From positions 14,384,001 to 14,448,000 of the forward strand of contig CM082576.2 in the NCBI GenBank assembly GCA_040954595.2: 64,000 nucleotides of DNA. The letters are read 5' to 3'. Below the pieces are notes generated by a model. The model was not told the origin of the DNA. It saw only the letters and a list, made by a program, of their open reading frames with translations, and made no database searches. Below, in pieces: positions 34,096-47,127 of the stretch. Each line of letters starts with the position of its first letter. Position 1 is the stretch's first letter. This DNA comes from Balanoglossus misakiensis. Its lineage: Eukaryota; Hemichordata. The translations under genes and the position numbers were made by a program.

Positions 34096-34170
34096 TGCCG
34101 TTTCAGTCAGCGGTGCAACCGTATCGGCGTCAATCGACACATGCACCAGTTTCCATGGCAACCCCAAAAG
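34096..34170 (+). CDS. Candidate exon following 33820-33927
   Basis: Acceptor GTTACTGCAG, donor CCAAAAG|GTAAGA, both good. In the phase set by the preceding candidate exon it encodes about 25 Ser/Thr-rich residues; a second frame is also open, so the coding status is uncertain. Confidence 0.25.
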
Positions 34171-36180
34171 GTAAGAGCTAAGAGTTTAACTGCCAAATTT
34201 TGCTTATTGGAAATAACTTCTCAAAAATGCAAAACAAAGCAACATTTAAAAAACCCGCAAAGATATAATATTACAATATTTGACACTAGTATACACCGTG
34301 GGATTTAGGTGTCATATTTTACCTTGCAATGATTGTTCAGTTGACGTTATTGATTAAATATTTTCATACTTGGCGTATTTGACGCCAACACTCTTCGCGC
34401 CTGATCTTAAATTTCAGGGCTTTCATAAATGGCAATTGAATATGTAATAGCGTGCCAGTAACTCCCGAAGGAAACAGTATCTGCCGTATGAAATTCAAAT
34501 CAAAATCACGATTCAACGTCCTGCATGCGTGATTTCTTTGCGTTTAGTTTTTACCGCTGTGTGAAGCGATTGTCAATGGCGTGTACACGCGAGCGAGGTC
34601 ACTGTTTGACATTGGTTTACTCGTGTCAAAGGTAGATTTGTGCCCTGCAAATGAAATATAGGTCATTGACATTTAATACTGTCTCAATTATTAAAATAAT
34701 TTACAACAATTAAAACGTTGCATGACATTATTGCGACTTTGCTTTTGCAGGAAACCATTGTGACTACTATTGGCCGGTGATCACGTCATTGAGACTACAT
34801 TACATTCCTGATGTGACGTGATAATGGAAAAGACTGTAGTCCAGGGATGATATAGGTATGATATGATAAAATTATGATATCATGTTACAGTGGAAAATGC
34901 CCAAAATTTTTCATCCGATGTCACTGCATTCTGTACCGAAACAGCTGGTTTAACTTGCGTTTACATTGTTTTTCGCTTGATCACCTCTTCCAACGCTCCC
35001 TTGTCAGCTTTAAATAGTCTATTGTCGCGATTGCCTACATCCATAATGTCTATAATTTTGGGGAGTTTTGGGGACATTTTATTTTTCAATGCAGGCTGCA
35101 AAGTCTTGTTGGGTTTTCTTTACAAACTTATCGCTGACACCTCCAAAAGAAGAAAATCATCATGATACATTCTATACCACTTCCAAGTTTAAAAATATGT
35201 GAAGATGGCGACTTTGAACGTTGGACTCTGACATAGTCCCAGTTGCACCGGCCACACAAGTGTTGAAACATGTTCTAGAAGTGTTAATATTTGACAAAAA
35301 CAAAATATGTTTCAAAGACTATGATTTAGTGTCACGTACAGTCAATGCAAGTAGAGCAACAGAAATTCCTTTCACATATGTCTATGACGTGCCGTATTTC
35401 ACAGTCAAAAATCTGACAAAACTCTGACAGGGTGTCGATAGATAAAGTTAGGGTCGTATTTCACTCCCACAATATGAACGTTTACATCGCCTTATCTCAA
35501 AATGCGCCTGGCCGTGACTGTTACCCTGGAGAAAACAGAAAGCAAACAATTAATCCCGTGATTATCGGTTGGAGTCCTTGTCAAGTTGAGCTGTGCAACT
35601 AAAAATGTTACCAGGCAAAAAAATCACGCATCGATCAAACGTCAAAATTGCGACTCGGATAAATTGTGCGAAAATCGGATTTTTTCTCGGGTGAAGTAAA
35701 GCAAGAATGTTGCTTTCATCGCTTGATATTTTGGACTGTTTTCATTTCCTAAATTTTTAATTACTAGTAAGAATGGATCCGGCAAATTGAATCGGCTTCT
35801 TTTCAAGTGAACCACAGACAAAGAACCCTTTGTAAGTTAACGAAATTGTAGGCGAGCCCACTATCGCTTTTCCAATCTCGAGAGTAACTATTCTTTAAAG
35901 ATCAAAACTCTCAAAAGAAATCTAAGAAATCTTGGGAAGACCTGACGTGGTACGGATCCCCATTTTCTTGTTCGTTACCCTAGTGCATACTTGGTATACG
36001 GATCATGAAAATCATGACATTCGACGCGTACATGTACATTGAAGGCGTAGGCCTATATCAAAGGAACGTCGTGTTAACAGAAAGTCCACTTTATTTCCTT
36101 TCCTTTTCTTTTGTTAGATTCCCTGTTTTGAAAAAAGGAAGAAGTGCCGAGAATATCACCTGGTGAAATTTGATGTCGAG
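34171..36180. other. Spacer: no gene recognised
   Basis: AT-rich. A strong acceptor at 34749-34750 (TTTTGCAG) may end the preceding candidate gene with a short terminal exon. Nothing else is supported. Confidence 0.5.
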
Positions 36181-36231
36181 GCGTATTTTGGAACTATGGC
36201 AACTGTGGTCATCTGACGTCACCAGAGCAAA

Positions 36232-36261
36232 ATGCGCCCTCTTTGTCACTTTCGGTCATAC
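36232..36261 (+). CDS. Possible fourth 30-nt first exon (unit D)
   Basis: ATG plus nine codons (MRPLCHFRSY) directly followed by GTAAGT in phase 0. Length and phase equal units A to C, and TATTTTGG at 36184 with GGTCATC resembles their promoter. The DR1 and GCAAAT elements are missing and the exon end is TAC, not CGG, so membership is doubtful. Confidence 0.22.
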
Positions 36262-37170
36262 GTAAGTGTGAAAGGGTCAGTAACACGACATACACTTATG
36301 ATCAACGGTCAACTGTCATAAAGTAAACTGTGTTTGAAAAATACACAATTACCACCAACTATAACACTTAACTTCCTTACATTCAAATGAAACTTTGCAT
36401 TTGCATAGTGGCAACAATATAATTTTGATATATGATAGAATTCACTGGCCATAATCTTACTAATCCCGATCAATAAATTCTAACATTCACAGCATTGTTT
36501 TTATTTTAAAAGAAATCAAATGTCCGTTCATCCAACACATTATGGACATGAGAGCAAATCCACAAAATTTCTCCTAATTTGTTTCATGACAAATGACAAG
36601 GTACTAGGTTGTATGCCGACGTGTTGTGTGTTATACGTCAGTGACAGACAAATTGGCAATGTTGTGCCTCATTAATCTCACTAGATGGACCGTCTGTCAA
36701 AAGTCGATCTTGTCCAAAAATTGTCTTAAAGTAACATGCGGGAACGCAGTGTCAAACTGCGTGTTACCACGACACCCCTTCCATTGGCTTAAGTCACCTA
36801 TGATAAAAGAATGATCAAACTTTGCGCTTTCTGTTTATTTCTAACTGATAGCTGGGACTAGTACACCTTCCTCAGCTGACAGTTCCATTTCTTGAAACGC
36901 CATTCTACTTACACATAGGCCTATAATACAAAGAGTGAGATCGGCATTTATTGTTTGACATGTGCGTATTTTATTTTATTTTCAGTGTAAGTGTGTATAG
37001 CAAGTGTATCCGAATAGGAGCATCTTCAAAAGGGGATCGCAACTGACGAATGATTTACGTGTCTGCTACCAGCCTGCTTCGTCGTATGGTTCTCATAACA
37101 GAACAGGGAAAATTAAAGATTCGGTACTTTTCCACGGAATTCATCAACGGAGAAGCAGTTGTCGAAACAG

Positions 37171-37344
37171 AGAACAATAGATGACTGGGAAGCAAATATT
37201 GTCGGCGTCAATGAGATCACCTTGCACCATGCAGATGAAAATTTTCCCAGAACACCCCGCAGACGTCGCGTGGCGGACGTGTCGCTGATGATGCGGCGTC
37301 ACTTTCCAGGGGTCTCCTCCACCTCGGACTTTGTCAACCCGTGA
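37171..37344 (+). CDS. Candidate terminal exon, unrecognised (DDW...RTPRRRR)
   Basis: An open frame after one of several AG acceptors (37152-37170) runs to TGA at 37342-37344. It contains RTIDDWEANIVGVNEI, a basic RTPRRRR patch and a DVSLMMRRHFPGVSS segment. GC content is raised over the surroundings, and the DDW/RTPxR pattern matches the frame at 33820-33927. It could be spliced in phase to the 30-nt exon at 36232-36261. It ends about 400 bp from the FABP-7 stop, so the two would be convergent. Function unknown. Confidence 0.35.
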   Translation, partial: RTIDDWEANIVGVNEITLHHADENFPRTPRRRRVADVSLMMRRHFPGVSSTSDFVNP

Positions 37345-37477
37345 CCAGGTTTATACCGGGTCACCAAGTCGCGACCAGACTGCAGGTCAAGAGGCTTTAA
37401 GATGATTGGGGAATTCGAGATGAAGGATTTAAAACACAAGAGTCTATGAAAGGGTTAACAAGGTTGAGCGTGACCGT

Positions 37478-37483
37478 TTTATT
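37478..37483 (-). terminator. poly(A) signal AATAAA of FABP-7
   Basis: Canonical AATAAA on the minus strand about 260 nt after the stop, unlike the ATTAAA of FABP-1 to -6. Confidence 0.5.
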
Positions 37484-37744
37484 GTAACCATATCTTTAAT
37501 AGAATGTGATATACAACTTGAAAATGTTAAGCCATACCATGGGCAGTTGATATATAGCCCGTGGAAAGTTGTACAGTTTGTAAACTGGGTAATTGTTAAA
37601 TTAACATTTCAAATATTTCAGAGGCTTAAAAGTAAGAAAAAGAGCAAAACACAGCAGCTGGAATAATATCTAGAATCCTATTGTCTATAGCGAATGTAAT
37701 ATCAGCATTGCTTTCGGAGCAAGTGTTCGTATCTCTAGGCCAGT

Positions 37745-38146
37745 CTATGCACGTTTGAAGAAGCGTTTCCCGACGACGGACACTCCGGGTTTGGTCAGAC
37801 TCAACACCATCTCGTCACCCTTGACTTCGCGGGTCTCGACGACGGAGCCTTCTTCGACGCCCTTGATGATCAGCTTGGTGTCTCCCTCCATGGAGGCCAC
37901 GGCCTGTCGCTCCTTCCCCAGCGGCTGGAACACCTCCTTGAACGGCTCGCCCGGCTTGAATCGGTGCACCACCTCGCCCTTGCCGCCGGTGATCTTGATG
38001 AAGAAGGTGTCGCCATCCTTGCCGCACTCCAGCGACGTCGCCAGGGCGGCGGCGGCTTCGGCCTTGTCCGGCGGCCCTCCCGCCGCCAGGACGAACTCTT
38101 TCATGTTCTCCGACTTCACGAAGGTCCACTTCCCGGCGTACGCCAT
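37745..38146 (-). CDS. FABP-7, intronless fatty-acid-binding-protein family member
   Basis: 133 codons opening MAYAGKWTFVKSENMKEFVL. It is the first clearly outlying copy: the segment after the helices reads AAALATSLECGKDGDTFF, one residue is lost in GKGEVVHRF (others GKGNxxEQ[KR]F), and one is gained in MEGDTKLIIKG, so the length is restored. The triad aromatic is Phe (GKRFFKRA). Codon third positions are strongly GC. The start at 38144-38146 aligns with the other copies and has its promoter about 100 bp upstream. Confidence 0.88.
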   Translation of the reverse strand: MAYAGKWTFVKSENMKEFVLAAGGPPDKAEAAAALATSLECGKDGDTFFIKITGGKGEVVHRFKPGEPFKEVFQPLGKERQAVASMEGDTKLIIKGVEEGSVVETREVKGDEMVLSLTKPGVSVVGKRFFKRA

Positions 38147-38217
38147 GTCGACGGAGTGAGTGTTTTTCTGAAGAGAGAGGCGGTATGTGAAGGACTCTTG
38201 AAGCTCAGGCGTGAGAG

Positions 38218-38267
38218 TGACTCCGAGTGCCGCGGCTCCGATCTCTTATCTCAGACGATATGCAAAG
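38218..38267 (-). promoter_or_regulatory. FABP-7 core promoter (variant octamer and TATA)
   Basis: CTTTGCAT (38260-38267), 9 bp, GATAAGAG (38243-38250) at the TATA position, then GAGTCACTCTCA with its A at 38218. Geometry is kept although both boxes carry changes. Confidence 0.65.
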
Positions 38268-38289
38268 CAGGACTGACACAATTCTGACG

Positions 38290-39941
38290 ACAGGTGAAAT
38301 TAAGTAATAAGAGCACTTTTCCCAATTAAAAGTGCACACACCAGCGACATCTTGATCGCATCGACACAAAATGACACCGTCTTGGATGCATATTGTCCAA
38401 ACTGTACTAGACTATTTCAACCAAATCACAACCGCTGTTACTTTTCGTGAGGAGTTTAAAATTCCGAACACCCCCTTACAATGTCGTTAATTCAAAATAA
38501 CGCCTTCACAAGCCATATAATATTTACATATGGATTTTATAGAATGATAGGGACATCTTGAAGCGTTCAGTGAAAGTTGGGGATTATGGGTACTTGAACC
38601 CACCCACTTGTATTTTAATAATCTCTTTGCATAAAATAAATAGTGGCATACATAAAGATCACTTACATTTTCTACCCTCCCCAGGTCTACCAGGAGCTGG
38701 TCTATCAATAAATGACCAAACGAGGCCATTCACGTATCACATACATTGCCCTGAGTCGTTTTTTTATTAACCCACTTCAAATTGATCTTATCGAAGGCCT
38801 TTTGGGGTCGTCCGAACGATTTGTACAAAGTGAACCTTTAAGGAGAATCTGTTTCATTTTGTGTTCACGTCTTTTATTTTTGTGGCAAACATGTGTCGTT
38901 TAACCAAAGAATAAAAGATGATTTTGAAGTTTAATTATACATGTATGAGCTATGTTTATACATACACTCTGGAATTTAACGACAATATCTAGAGCTTCCA
39001 CTTGTGCATTATTTTCATGATTTTATTTTCCAACTTAAATTGGTCCATCTAAATAAGCTTACTGATAGGTATACATGAACACCTTATCGATGCCCGATTG
39101 TGGCTGTATATAGCGATTTGAAACTGCTATGTATTAAAACGGTGCCGCACCGATTTAATCAGCATCCATACAAACAGTACGCAGCTATCGTGGTATGCGT
39201 CGCCAAGAGATGACAAACTGATGCAAATGCAAGTAATACGGCTCAATGTTGAGGGTTTTAGAGGAAAGGAAATACATTTGAAGTATTTTACTGTGGAAAA
39301 ACTATGTGACATTTGGCAGCCATAGAGGCTTTTAATCTTAAGGTGCCGTGGGGATGGTCTTTGTGGTGGTGGTGCACGGGGTAGCGGCGGTGGTCATCAA
39401 GTGATGACTATAGAAGTCTCAGAGTTTTCTTTTCGAAAAAGGGCTTTAATTGACCACGGCACTTATAACAAATATTGCCTAAATACATGGGAACAAATTG
39501 CAGGAAACGAGAGGAAAATACGAAAGGAATACGAAAAGATATGAAGGAAGAACTCCATTCACACGTATGATACTGATGGCGTGGAATGATCTATTAAGTC
39601 GAAATGTCGATGAATATATATTTATCGGGTATTCATTTATGTTTTGCGTTTGTATATGTATAAGTCTCATTCCATTGCACTGAACAAATCTCTAAAATGC
39701 ACCAATAAATAAATAACGTGATGGAAAATAAAACAGAAACCGAGTGGGTTCATTGAGAGTTCTCATAGCGTTATGCTATTGATGAGTTTTTGTTGATTGT
39801 GTATGGATATGGATTTAAGTGTGGGCGTGGTTGTTTCATATTATGGACGTGTTCTCTTGGATCAGCGTGATCTGAAAGTTTCTTGTGTCGATCGGTGATT
39901 GATTGTAGAGTTATTTCCCTCTCAAAGGGGGGGGGTCATCT

Positions 39942-40029
<88 letters not shown>

Positions 40030-40650
40030 TTCTTGGAAACATGTCATGTGGCGGATTCGAAGAAATATACATAATTTAACTGGCAATCAGCATGTTATGT
40101 GATTTTAATGGTAAAATATGCTAAACTGCTATGTCAATCTGAGAAGAATATCCACACACTCAACGCATCGACCCCATCAACCCGTTCGAAGTGAACAGAA
40201 ACAACTCAAGTCTGTCGTCATGGAACATTTAAGTGGGTATTATCACACGGTATGTGTGGATGTTATCGTTGCAATTTTCTATTATTATTACAACCACTTA
40301 TTAACATGATAACAAAAACAGCCTTGGCCATAAAAGTCTCGAAGGTACCGACAGACACCTCTCCATCGGTACAGCCAATAAATCTTATCTGACAAGTGTC
40401 ACGTCATCGGAGATATAATATTTACAGGGTGGAAGTGTCCTATTGGAATATTTTGCATGTGAGTCGGTTGTTACGAAAAGTATAGTTTTATTCCCATCAC
40501 TGAAACCAGAGGGCGTTTTACCGACGATAAGGATATCAGATAAATATGTATGATATTGTCATCAATGATAATTACGTCTGTGGCGTTTGATCGATGTACA
40601 TGTTAAGAAGAGATTGTCCAATTTATAGGCTGGTGGTGCCCTCGGTGAAT
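38290..40650. other. Spacer: no gene recognised
   Basis: AT-rich with the (GA)n tract at 39945-40022. No credible coding frame. Confidence 0.6.
39945..40022. repeat. (GA)n dinucleotide repeat
   Basis: About 39 uninterrupted GA units preceded by a run of nine G. Confidence 0.97.
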
Positions 40651-40689
40651 TCTCTGTTTGTTTGTTTGTTTGTTTGTTTGTTTGTTTGT

Positions 40690-41199
40690 TTGTCTGTCTC
40701 TCTATCTCTCGCTCGCTCTCCGTCCCTCCCTCCCTCCCTCTCCCCTTCTCTTCCTCTATCTTCTCTGTCTGTCTGTCTGTCTCTCTCGCTCTCTCTCTCC
40801 CTCCCTCCTTCCCTCTCCCCTTCTCTTCCTCTATCTTCTCTGTCTGTCTGTCTGTCTCTCTCGCTCTCTCTCTCCCTCCCTCCTTCCCTCTCCCCTTCTC
40901 TTCCTCTATCTTCTCTGTCTGTCTGTCTGTCTCTCTCGCTCTCTCTCTCCCTCCCTCCTTCCCTCTCCCCTTCTCTTCCTCTATCTTCTCTGTCTGTCTG
41001 TCTCTCCCTCCCTCCTTCCCTCTCCCCTTCTCTTCCTCTATCTTCTCTGTCTGTCTGTCTGTCTGTCTGTCTCGCTCTCTCTCTCCCTCCCTCCTTCCCT
41101 CTCCCCTTCTCTTCCTCTATCTTCTCTGTCTGTCTGTCTGTCTCTCTCGCTCTCTCTCTCCCTCCCTCCTTCCCTCTCCCCTTCTCTTCCTCTATCTTC

Positions 41200-41231
<32 letters not shown>

Positions 41232-41565
41232 GCTCTCTCTCTCCCTCCCTCCTTCCCTCTCCCCTTCTCTTCCTCTATCTTCTCTGTCTGTCTGTCTGTC
41301 TCTCTCGCTCTCTCTCTCCCTCCCTCCTTCCCTCTCCCCTTCTCTTCTTCTATCTTCTCTGTCTGTCTGTCTGTCTCTCTCGCTCTCTCTCTCCCTCCCT
41401 CCTTCCCTCTCCCCTTCTCTTCCTCTATCTTCTCTGTCTGTCTGTCTGTCTCTCTCGCTCTCTCTCTCCCTCCCTCCTTCCCTCTCCCCTTCTCTTCCTC
41501 TATCTTCTCTGTCTGTCTGTCTGTCTCTCTCGCTCTCTCTCTCCCTCCCTCCTTCCCTCTCCCCG
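40690..41565. repeat. 75-bp pyrimidine-rich minisatellite, about 11-12 units
   Basis: The landmark ATCTTCTCTGTCTG recurs at 40758, 40833, 40908, 40983, 41040, 41119, 41194, 41277, 41352, 41427 and 41502. Most units are 75 bp; single units of 57, 79 and 83 bp differ in the number of GTCT or CTCT steps. The top strand is almost pure pyrimidine with G. It is preceded by (TTTG)n at 40655-40690. All three plus frames stay open for over 300 codons for this reason alone; they are not genes. Confidence 0.95.
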
Positions 41566-44500
41566 GCTGTTTCACGGTGTACATAATTTATTTTCACATT
41601 TTACGACATATGCCCAAAAATTACACCTGACATATCGTGGTATTCGACCCAGCAATAGCGAAATCACGAACGCTTCATGTAAATTATGGACTCGGACAGG
41701 CATGAAGCTCATTTCAATTGAACAGAGTTGAAAATATTACGTTTGTCATTTTATTTATTTCAGTAGTTGAATCTCTACTGTTTATAATTTCCATTCTAAC
41801 ATTGATATAACTCATGTGAAGGGCGGACATTGTTCGCCGACTGACCCGCTGTGCGCTATGAATGGTTAAATTTATTGCTGCCAGACCTTTCTGACGTGTC
41901 CTAGTTTTATTGAACCAAGTGTAACCGACAGAAATCCGCAATAACACAGTTAATGTTAATATTAAGTATTTAATACAATATAATGCAAATACACTATCAG
42001 CTGAACCTTTTATTATGTCTTGTTGGCCAAGGAAACCAACAAGATTCTGATACGCGGTACCGAGAGAGTTCGACTTCATGTTAATTTGTACCATCGGTAT
42101 AATACGTTCATTGTAAGCTGGTCTAGCCTAAGATTTACCTTGAAATTATATTTCAGGACCCATCGATTTGTAATATAACAGTTTGAGTTCTTGTACCTCT
42201 GAAACCATTTCAATAGCAAATGGAAATTATTTTTGAAGCTTGTGAACTTTGACCTATATCTTCGGTACCTGGTCATAGTCGTGTCGGGTCGCGTTTGTGG
42301 GGTTATTGGTCGTAGCGGAGTCGTCAAAGTTATCGTCCATTTTGGCGGAGAATCCAATTTTATATCTGGTACTTCTTAAACCGACCAAGGGTAAATGACC
42401 AACTCTTGACTCGTGGGTTTCTCTGGATCTCGAGAGAGGGGGAAAATACCGAGGTCATTCAAGGTCATTTTCAAGAGATTACTTGAAACAAAAAAATCGT
42501 CTGTTAGTATTCTGGTCTTTTTCGCACGAGTCGTTCTTTTCTGTATAGAAATGTCCAAAACCGTCGGATATCAAGTTCCAATGTTTTTGTACGCCTGTGA
42601 GAGTTGTGTTCTCAGACTTGTACAGTTCGATACACAACGGTTTAATCGCTTTGGGCCATCCTATTAGTATTAAAACTTAATTTCACGTTATGCTGGGATG
42701 GATTCACTTTTTGTGAACGGCCGATAATAATAAGAGCGGTGTGGAACAACTGCTCACGTAAAACAGAATTGACGAAAATTTTAGGTACACCGTGCATATA
42801 CAATGTATACGTATTGTGGAACAGGCAACCTTTATCAGAATGGTGCTTTAATATTGTGCTACTTGTGTGAATTTCAGCCGTTAAATTAGTCTCTCGTTGT
42901 TGGGGTAGAGGAATGGGAACCTTGTTGTAGAGTACACGTATTTTCGATTGTTCCAGTATTTCAGTCACTGTCAAATTTGGATTGTTATCGACATAATCAC
43001 GATGCATGAGCAGTTCTGTCCGTAGCAGTCAGTAGTTTATCTTTATACACGACAGTCACATCAGGTCTTGGTGGTTTACTCGTTGAACTTTATACACACA
43101 CGCTTTGTGGTAAACACGTCAGACTTGCAATAGGGGTGTCTGTGGACAACAATGCGACACATGACCGTTTTCTCCACTCTTTAACTTTCTTAATCAACGC
43201 AATATTATAATAAGCCGCGGTTGCAAACACAAGAATTCCATACAAGTGAAATTACTTGTGTTTAGGTATACAGGATCGGGGTTTGTTGATCAATTCTGGA
43301 CAGGCTCCCCCCCCCCCCACCTGCCTTCGTTTGGTAGCACCCCAGGTATGTTGTCTAGCCCCACTCTATGAAAGTTCAGACGGGGTCATGAGTTAAACTT
43401 TCTGCACAGAACCAGTTTGGTGACTCGCTGAAGCTGTGTGTACAAAGGTCATACAACACCCGGATACAACCAAAGCGCGAATTAATGAAAAAAAAGTGTT
43501 ATCGTGTCATGATTTACTGATATTAATATTCATATTCAATGATCGTTTCTATCTGAATCCCGGCCTATATCTCTGTGTCTGTCTAGAAATTGCATTATCT
43601 GTGTCTCTGTCAGATTGGTCTGTTGACTATGTTGACATTATTTTTTATTGAGACCCAGCTCATTTCTCCCTTATGACTCAAATTCATCCAGGGATGAAAT
43701 TCGACAAATATTTCACAGGCGTGCTGTAAACCAGGCTGCACGTACAGACGCTATACTATGTGGTATATTAAGTATAACAGTATAAATCAACTTTTCGAAC
43801 TCAAGAATGATTTCTTGAGAAATAAAATCGATGAATTGGCAGTCAACAACCTCTTGATGTGTTAATTTATGATACCAAAATAATTATGATAAAGATTGGA
43901 ACACATTATGCACCTACACTCATGACGACGACAACGACGGCGATGATGATATTCATCATCATCATCATCATGATCATCATCATCATCATAATCATCATCG
44001 ATTAATATTATTGTAGGGCTGTTATTATTCTGAATTTTCTGACCATAGATTTGTTTTAATTTTTAGACCTTGTGTGCAAAGCTGCCATTTATGATCGCCC
44101 GGGGTGGAAAGCCTGGGCATTATGAGGGTAAGCCCAAAACGGATTTTTTCTATGACCAATCCTTTCTTTTAGATTCATTAACACGCAAGAAGCATCTTAA
44201 CATTCTGACCTACAGGTCAACTCCTCGTCTTTGTGAGAGTTTTGTCATGGCAACATCACTGTGAAAATTGAAAAATATGAATGTGAAAAACTTGACAGTT
44301 TCTGTTTGTTTGGTATCCGTGACCTGTTCTGACACGTCTGTGAAAGTATTTGACAAAAAAATGCGTGGGGCAATAAAATATTACGATGGGGGTTATAAAA
44401 ATTTCGCCTTTATTCTTTTTTGAAACTTTGAGAGGATTGTGGAGTTGTTTAAATTGCTGAAAGGGCCTTCTTTGTTGTATTTATAGAAAAGTGGCTTATA

Positions 44501-46915
44501 CTGATCCACTTGAAATGATTTACGGACAGCGGTTTATCGATTCATAGATAGGACGGCCAGTAACTGGTACATAGTATGCTTGTAAATACTTGGACGCCAT
44601 GGCGTGTAGCGTGTGGCGAACGATTCCGATGCCAGTGACAGTGTACATGGGCTGAGAACTGAAGTAGACAGAGAGGCGCCCTGCGGTTAGAAACGTGAAG
44701 CAGATCGTGTAAAATGCTGCTAAATATAGAATGAGGTAAAAAATTATGTTCTTGTGTCTGTTTCCAGATATAATACGGAACAACTTGAAAATATCTCAAA
44801 GATGTTATGCATTTCGAGACTATACTGACGTTACGGACAAAATTCAAAAGGATCAGTGTGGACAATGAAGCCGAACGACAGGCTTAGGCTGAGAAAGCTT
44901 TGAATCCCGTGCTTGTTATAAAGCACGTGAACGACACTTACTAGTGGGTGACAGTCATTATCAGGACTTGCTGTAGGCGGCGTGCCCCTTGATTTTATTC
45001 AGAAATGTGGGAGAAATATGTTAAGTTCGCGTAAGGACATCTCATAAAACCAGCTCGCTCATGCATGCAGGCCCGTATCAGACAAGAGAATAAGACTGAG
45101 TTTTTTACCCCAGTCTGTTAGTACAAGTTTTTTATTTAAAAAATGTGTATAACATGAAAATTACCCTGAGGTGTGTGATGGTGAGATACGACAGTTAACA
45201 GATGACGTCATATCGTCGTACGATGGAAGCCAATAAGGTATAGTCATAGATTTGCATAATCTATACCACTGAGTCAAAGTGCTGACAGTTTGACCGGATC
45301 TTTTGATCTTTGTTACACCCATTGCCCGGCCATACATGAAGTAAAGGCTTCGAGTGAGTGTTGAGGATGTGGCTTAGGTTGTTGTTTTTCATGGAAACCA
45401 TAAACAAAAAATAATATTGAGCTCTCTATTAAAATTCGGGATCTTAATTAATTCGTATTAATCGCCAAACAAGTTGACCAAAATTCTCATTTGTGTTTAA
45501 TAAATACAATTACTATAGGGACGTGTGTTCGTCGACGTTGCTCCTTTAAAGATATTGAAATACTATCATACCACAGCAAAGGGATAGCCGAAAAATGGTT
45601 GTTGTCATTAATGCAAGCTGTAAATCGTCCTCGGATGAAACGAAAAACAGTCCTTCATTTGTTCGATACAGTGATGAGGGTTGATGTGATGATAAATCTC
45701 GTCCTCGTACGAAAAAGTACGCCCGTGTGAGATCGTGATAAAACGGTTAGTTAAAGCGGTGTGAATGGATATGGGTATGATCTGCTTGCCAGCATTTGTA
45801 TGTATTTTAAGAACAGTTTTGGAATTTAACTGCATACTGCTGATGTCATTACCTGTACCTGGCTATGGCCATTGACATGGTTCTCAACTGAGCCTGAGTA
45901 CAACGGCCTTCACGTTGCACTTCAAACTCTCAAATCATCAACATTTACACACATCCCACCCACTTCTCCGTATAGCATACGTGGTTAGACATAGCATGAT
46001 CGCATGACAGCACCCGCCAATGACGTAGCCACGCAGGCACGGGAGTAGATTCGGTCAGAATTTTACATTATTGGCAAGATTACAATTTACGATTCACTTT
46101 ATATTCGGTATAGCCAAAGCTTAAACTCTCTTAGATTTCTCAAATGCAACCTAGAAAATAAATTTTACTCTATGTATGTCTCTATATCGGCGACACTGAG
46201 GAAAAATACACAGTAACCGCTATATTAATACAATGCAACTCTCTGTCACTAAAATATCATGTCGACCCGATTCTTACCTCCCTCGCACTAAAAAAAATCT
46301 TTAAAATATTGCACCTTTCAAAACTGTCGCTCATAACGTCCCTTCAATGACCCTAACGAATAACCTTTAACACAGTAGAAATAACGGGGTGAATTAGGCC
46401 AACCTCCCCGAGAGTTCAGAAGCCAGGTCAGTCCACTTTGTCAACTTTGCCGTACTGGCCCCTCTGTGATAACCTTAAAGCGACACAGACGCAAAAAAAC
46501 TCTCCTACTATCAGCTCGCCTAATTACCGTGGGTGTCCCCCGATTGTGTTCTGGCTAAATGAGCGTAGGACACGTGTTTTGAATACCTGGCGAGATGTGA
46601 TACTCGACCGCTGCTGTCCAATTGGAAGCCATTCAAAGCAATCAGGTGATGATAATGTGCATACATGTACACCTCCTAACAAGGGTCGTCGTTTTAAAAT
46701 AGAAGTACTAGGAACGTTGATGAATGAAATATGACATGTCCTTTACCCCATTAACTCTATATACTCGAACTCCACCAGTTTCAACCTTCCCAGTCCACTC
46801 TGGTTATGCAAAGCAAGGCTAAAAGGTGTGTGCTTGGTCTGGCAGACAAGTAATGTGCCGTTGTACCCTACTGTCATTTCGGTGGTCATGTTCACTTGTC
46901 AATTTGGGAGGCTCT
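41566..46915. other. Spacer: no gene recognised
   Basis: AT-rich. It contains a GAC/GAT-ATC trinucleotide tract at 43924-43999 and a short poly-C at 43309. Short open frames have no family motifs. An octamer-like site near 46807 has no FABP coding sequence after it. Confidence 0.55.
43924..43999. repeat. Trinucleotide tract (GAC/GAT)n-(ATC)n
   Basis: GACGACGAC-type units turn into GATGATGAT and then (ATC)n, so the tract is partly self-complementary. Confidence 0.85.
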
Positions 46916-47044
46916 CTCTCTGCCCTAGGTGAATTCTCTCTCTCTCCCTCTTTGTCTGTCTCTCTCCCTCTCCCTCCCCCCTCTCCCTCCCCCCTCTCTC
47001 TCTCTCTCTCCCTTTCTCCCCCCCCCCTCTCTCTCTCTCTCTCC

Positions 47045-47127
<83 letters not shown>

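Noticed and set aside
40594-41731. Open frames of over 300 codons on both strands
   Set aside because: They are created by the 75-bp polypyrimidine minisatellite, which lacks stops in any frame.
43382-43430. Further copies of the DR1-type block near 43076 and 43382
   Set aside because: Only the GAACTTT core matches; the second half-site and the trailing GTACAGACTA are missing.
46738-46815. CTTTGCAT plus a TATATAG downstream, resembling the FABP promoter
   Set aside because: Octamer-to-TATA spacing is about 42 bp instead of 9 and no FABP coding sequence follows.
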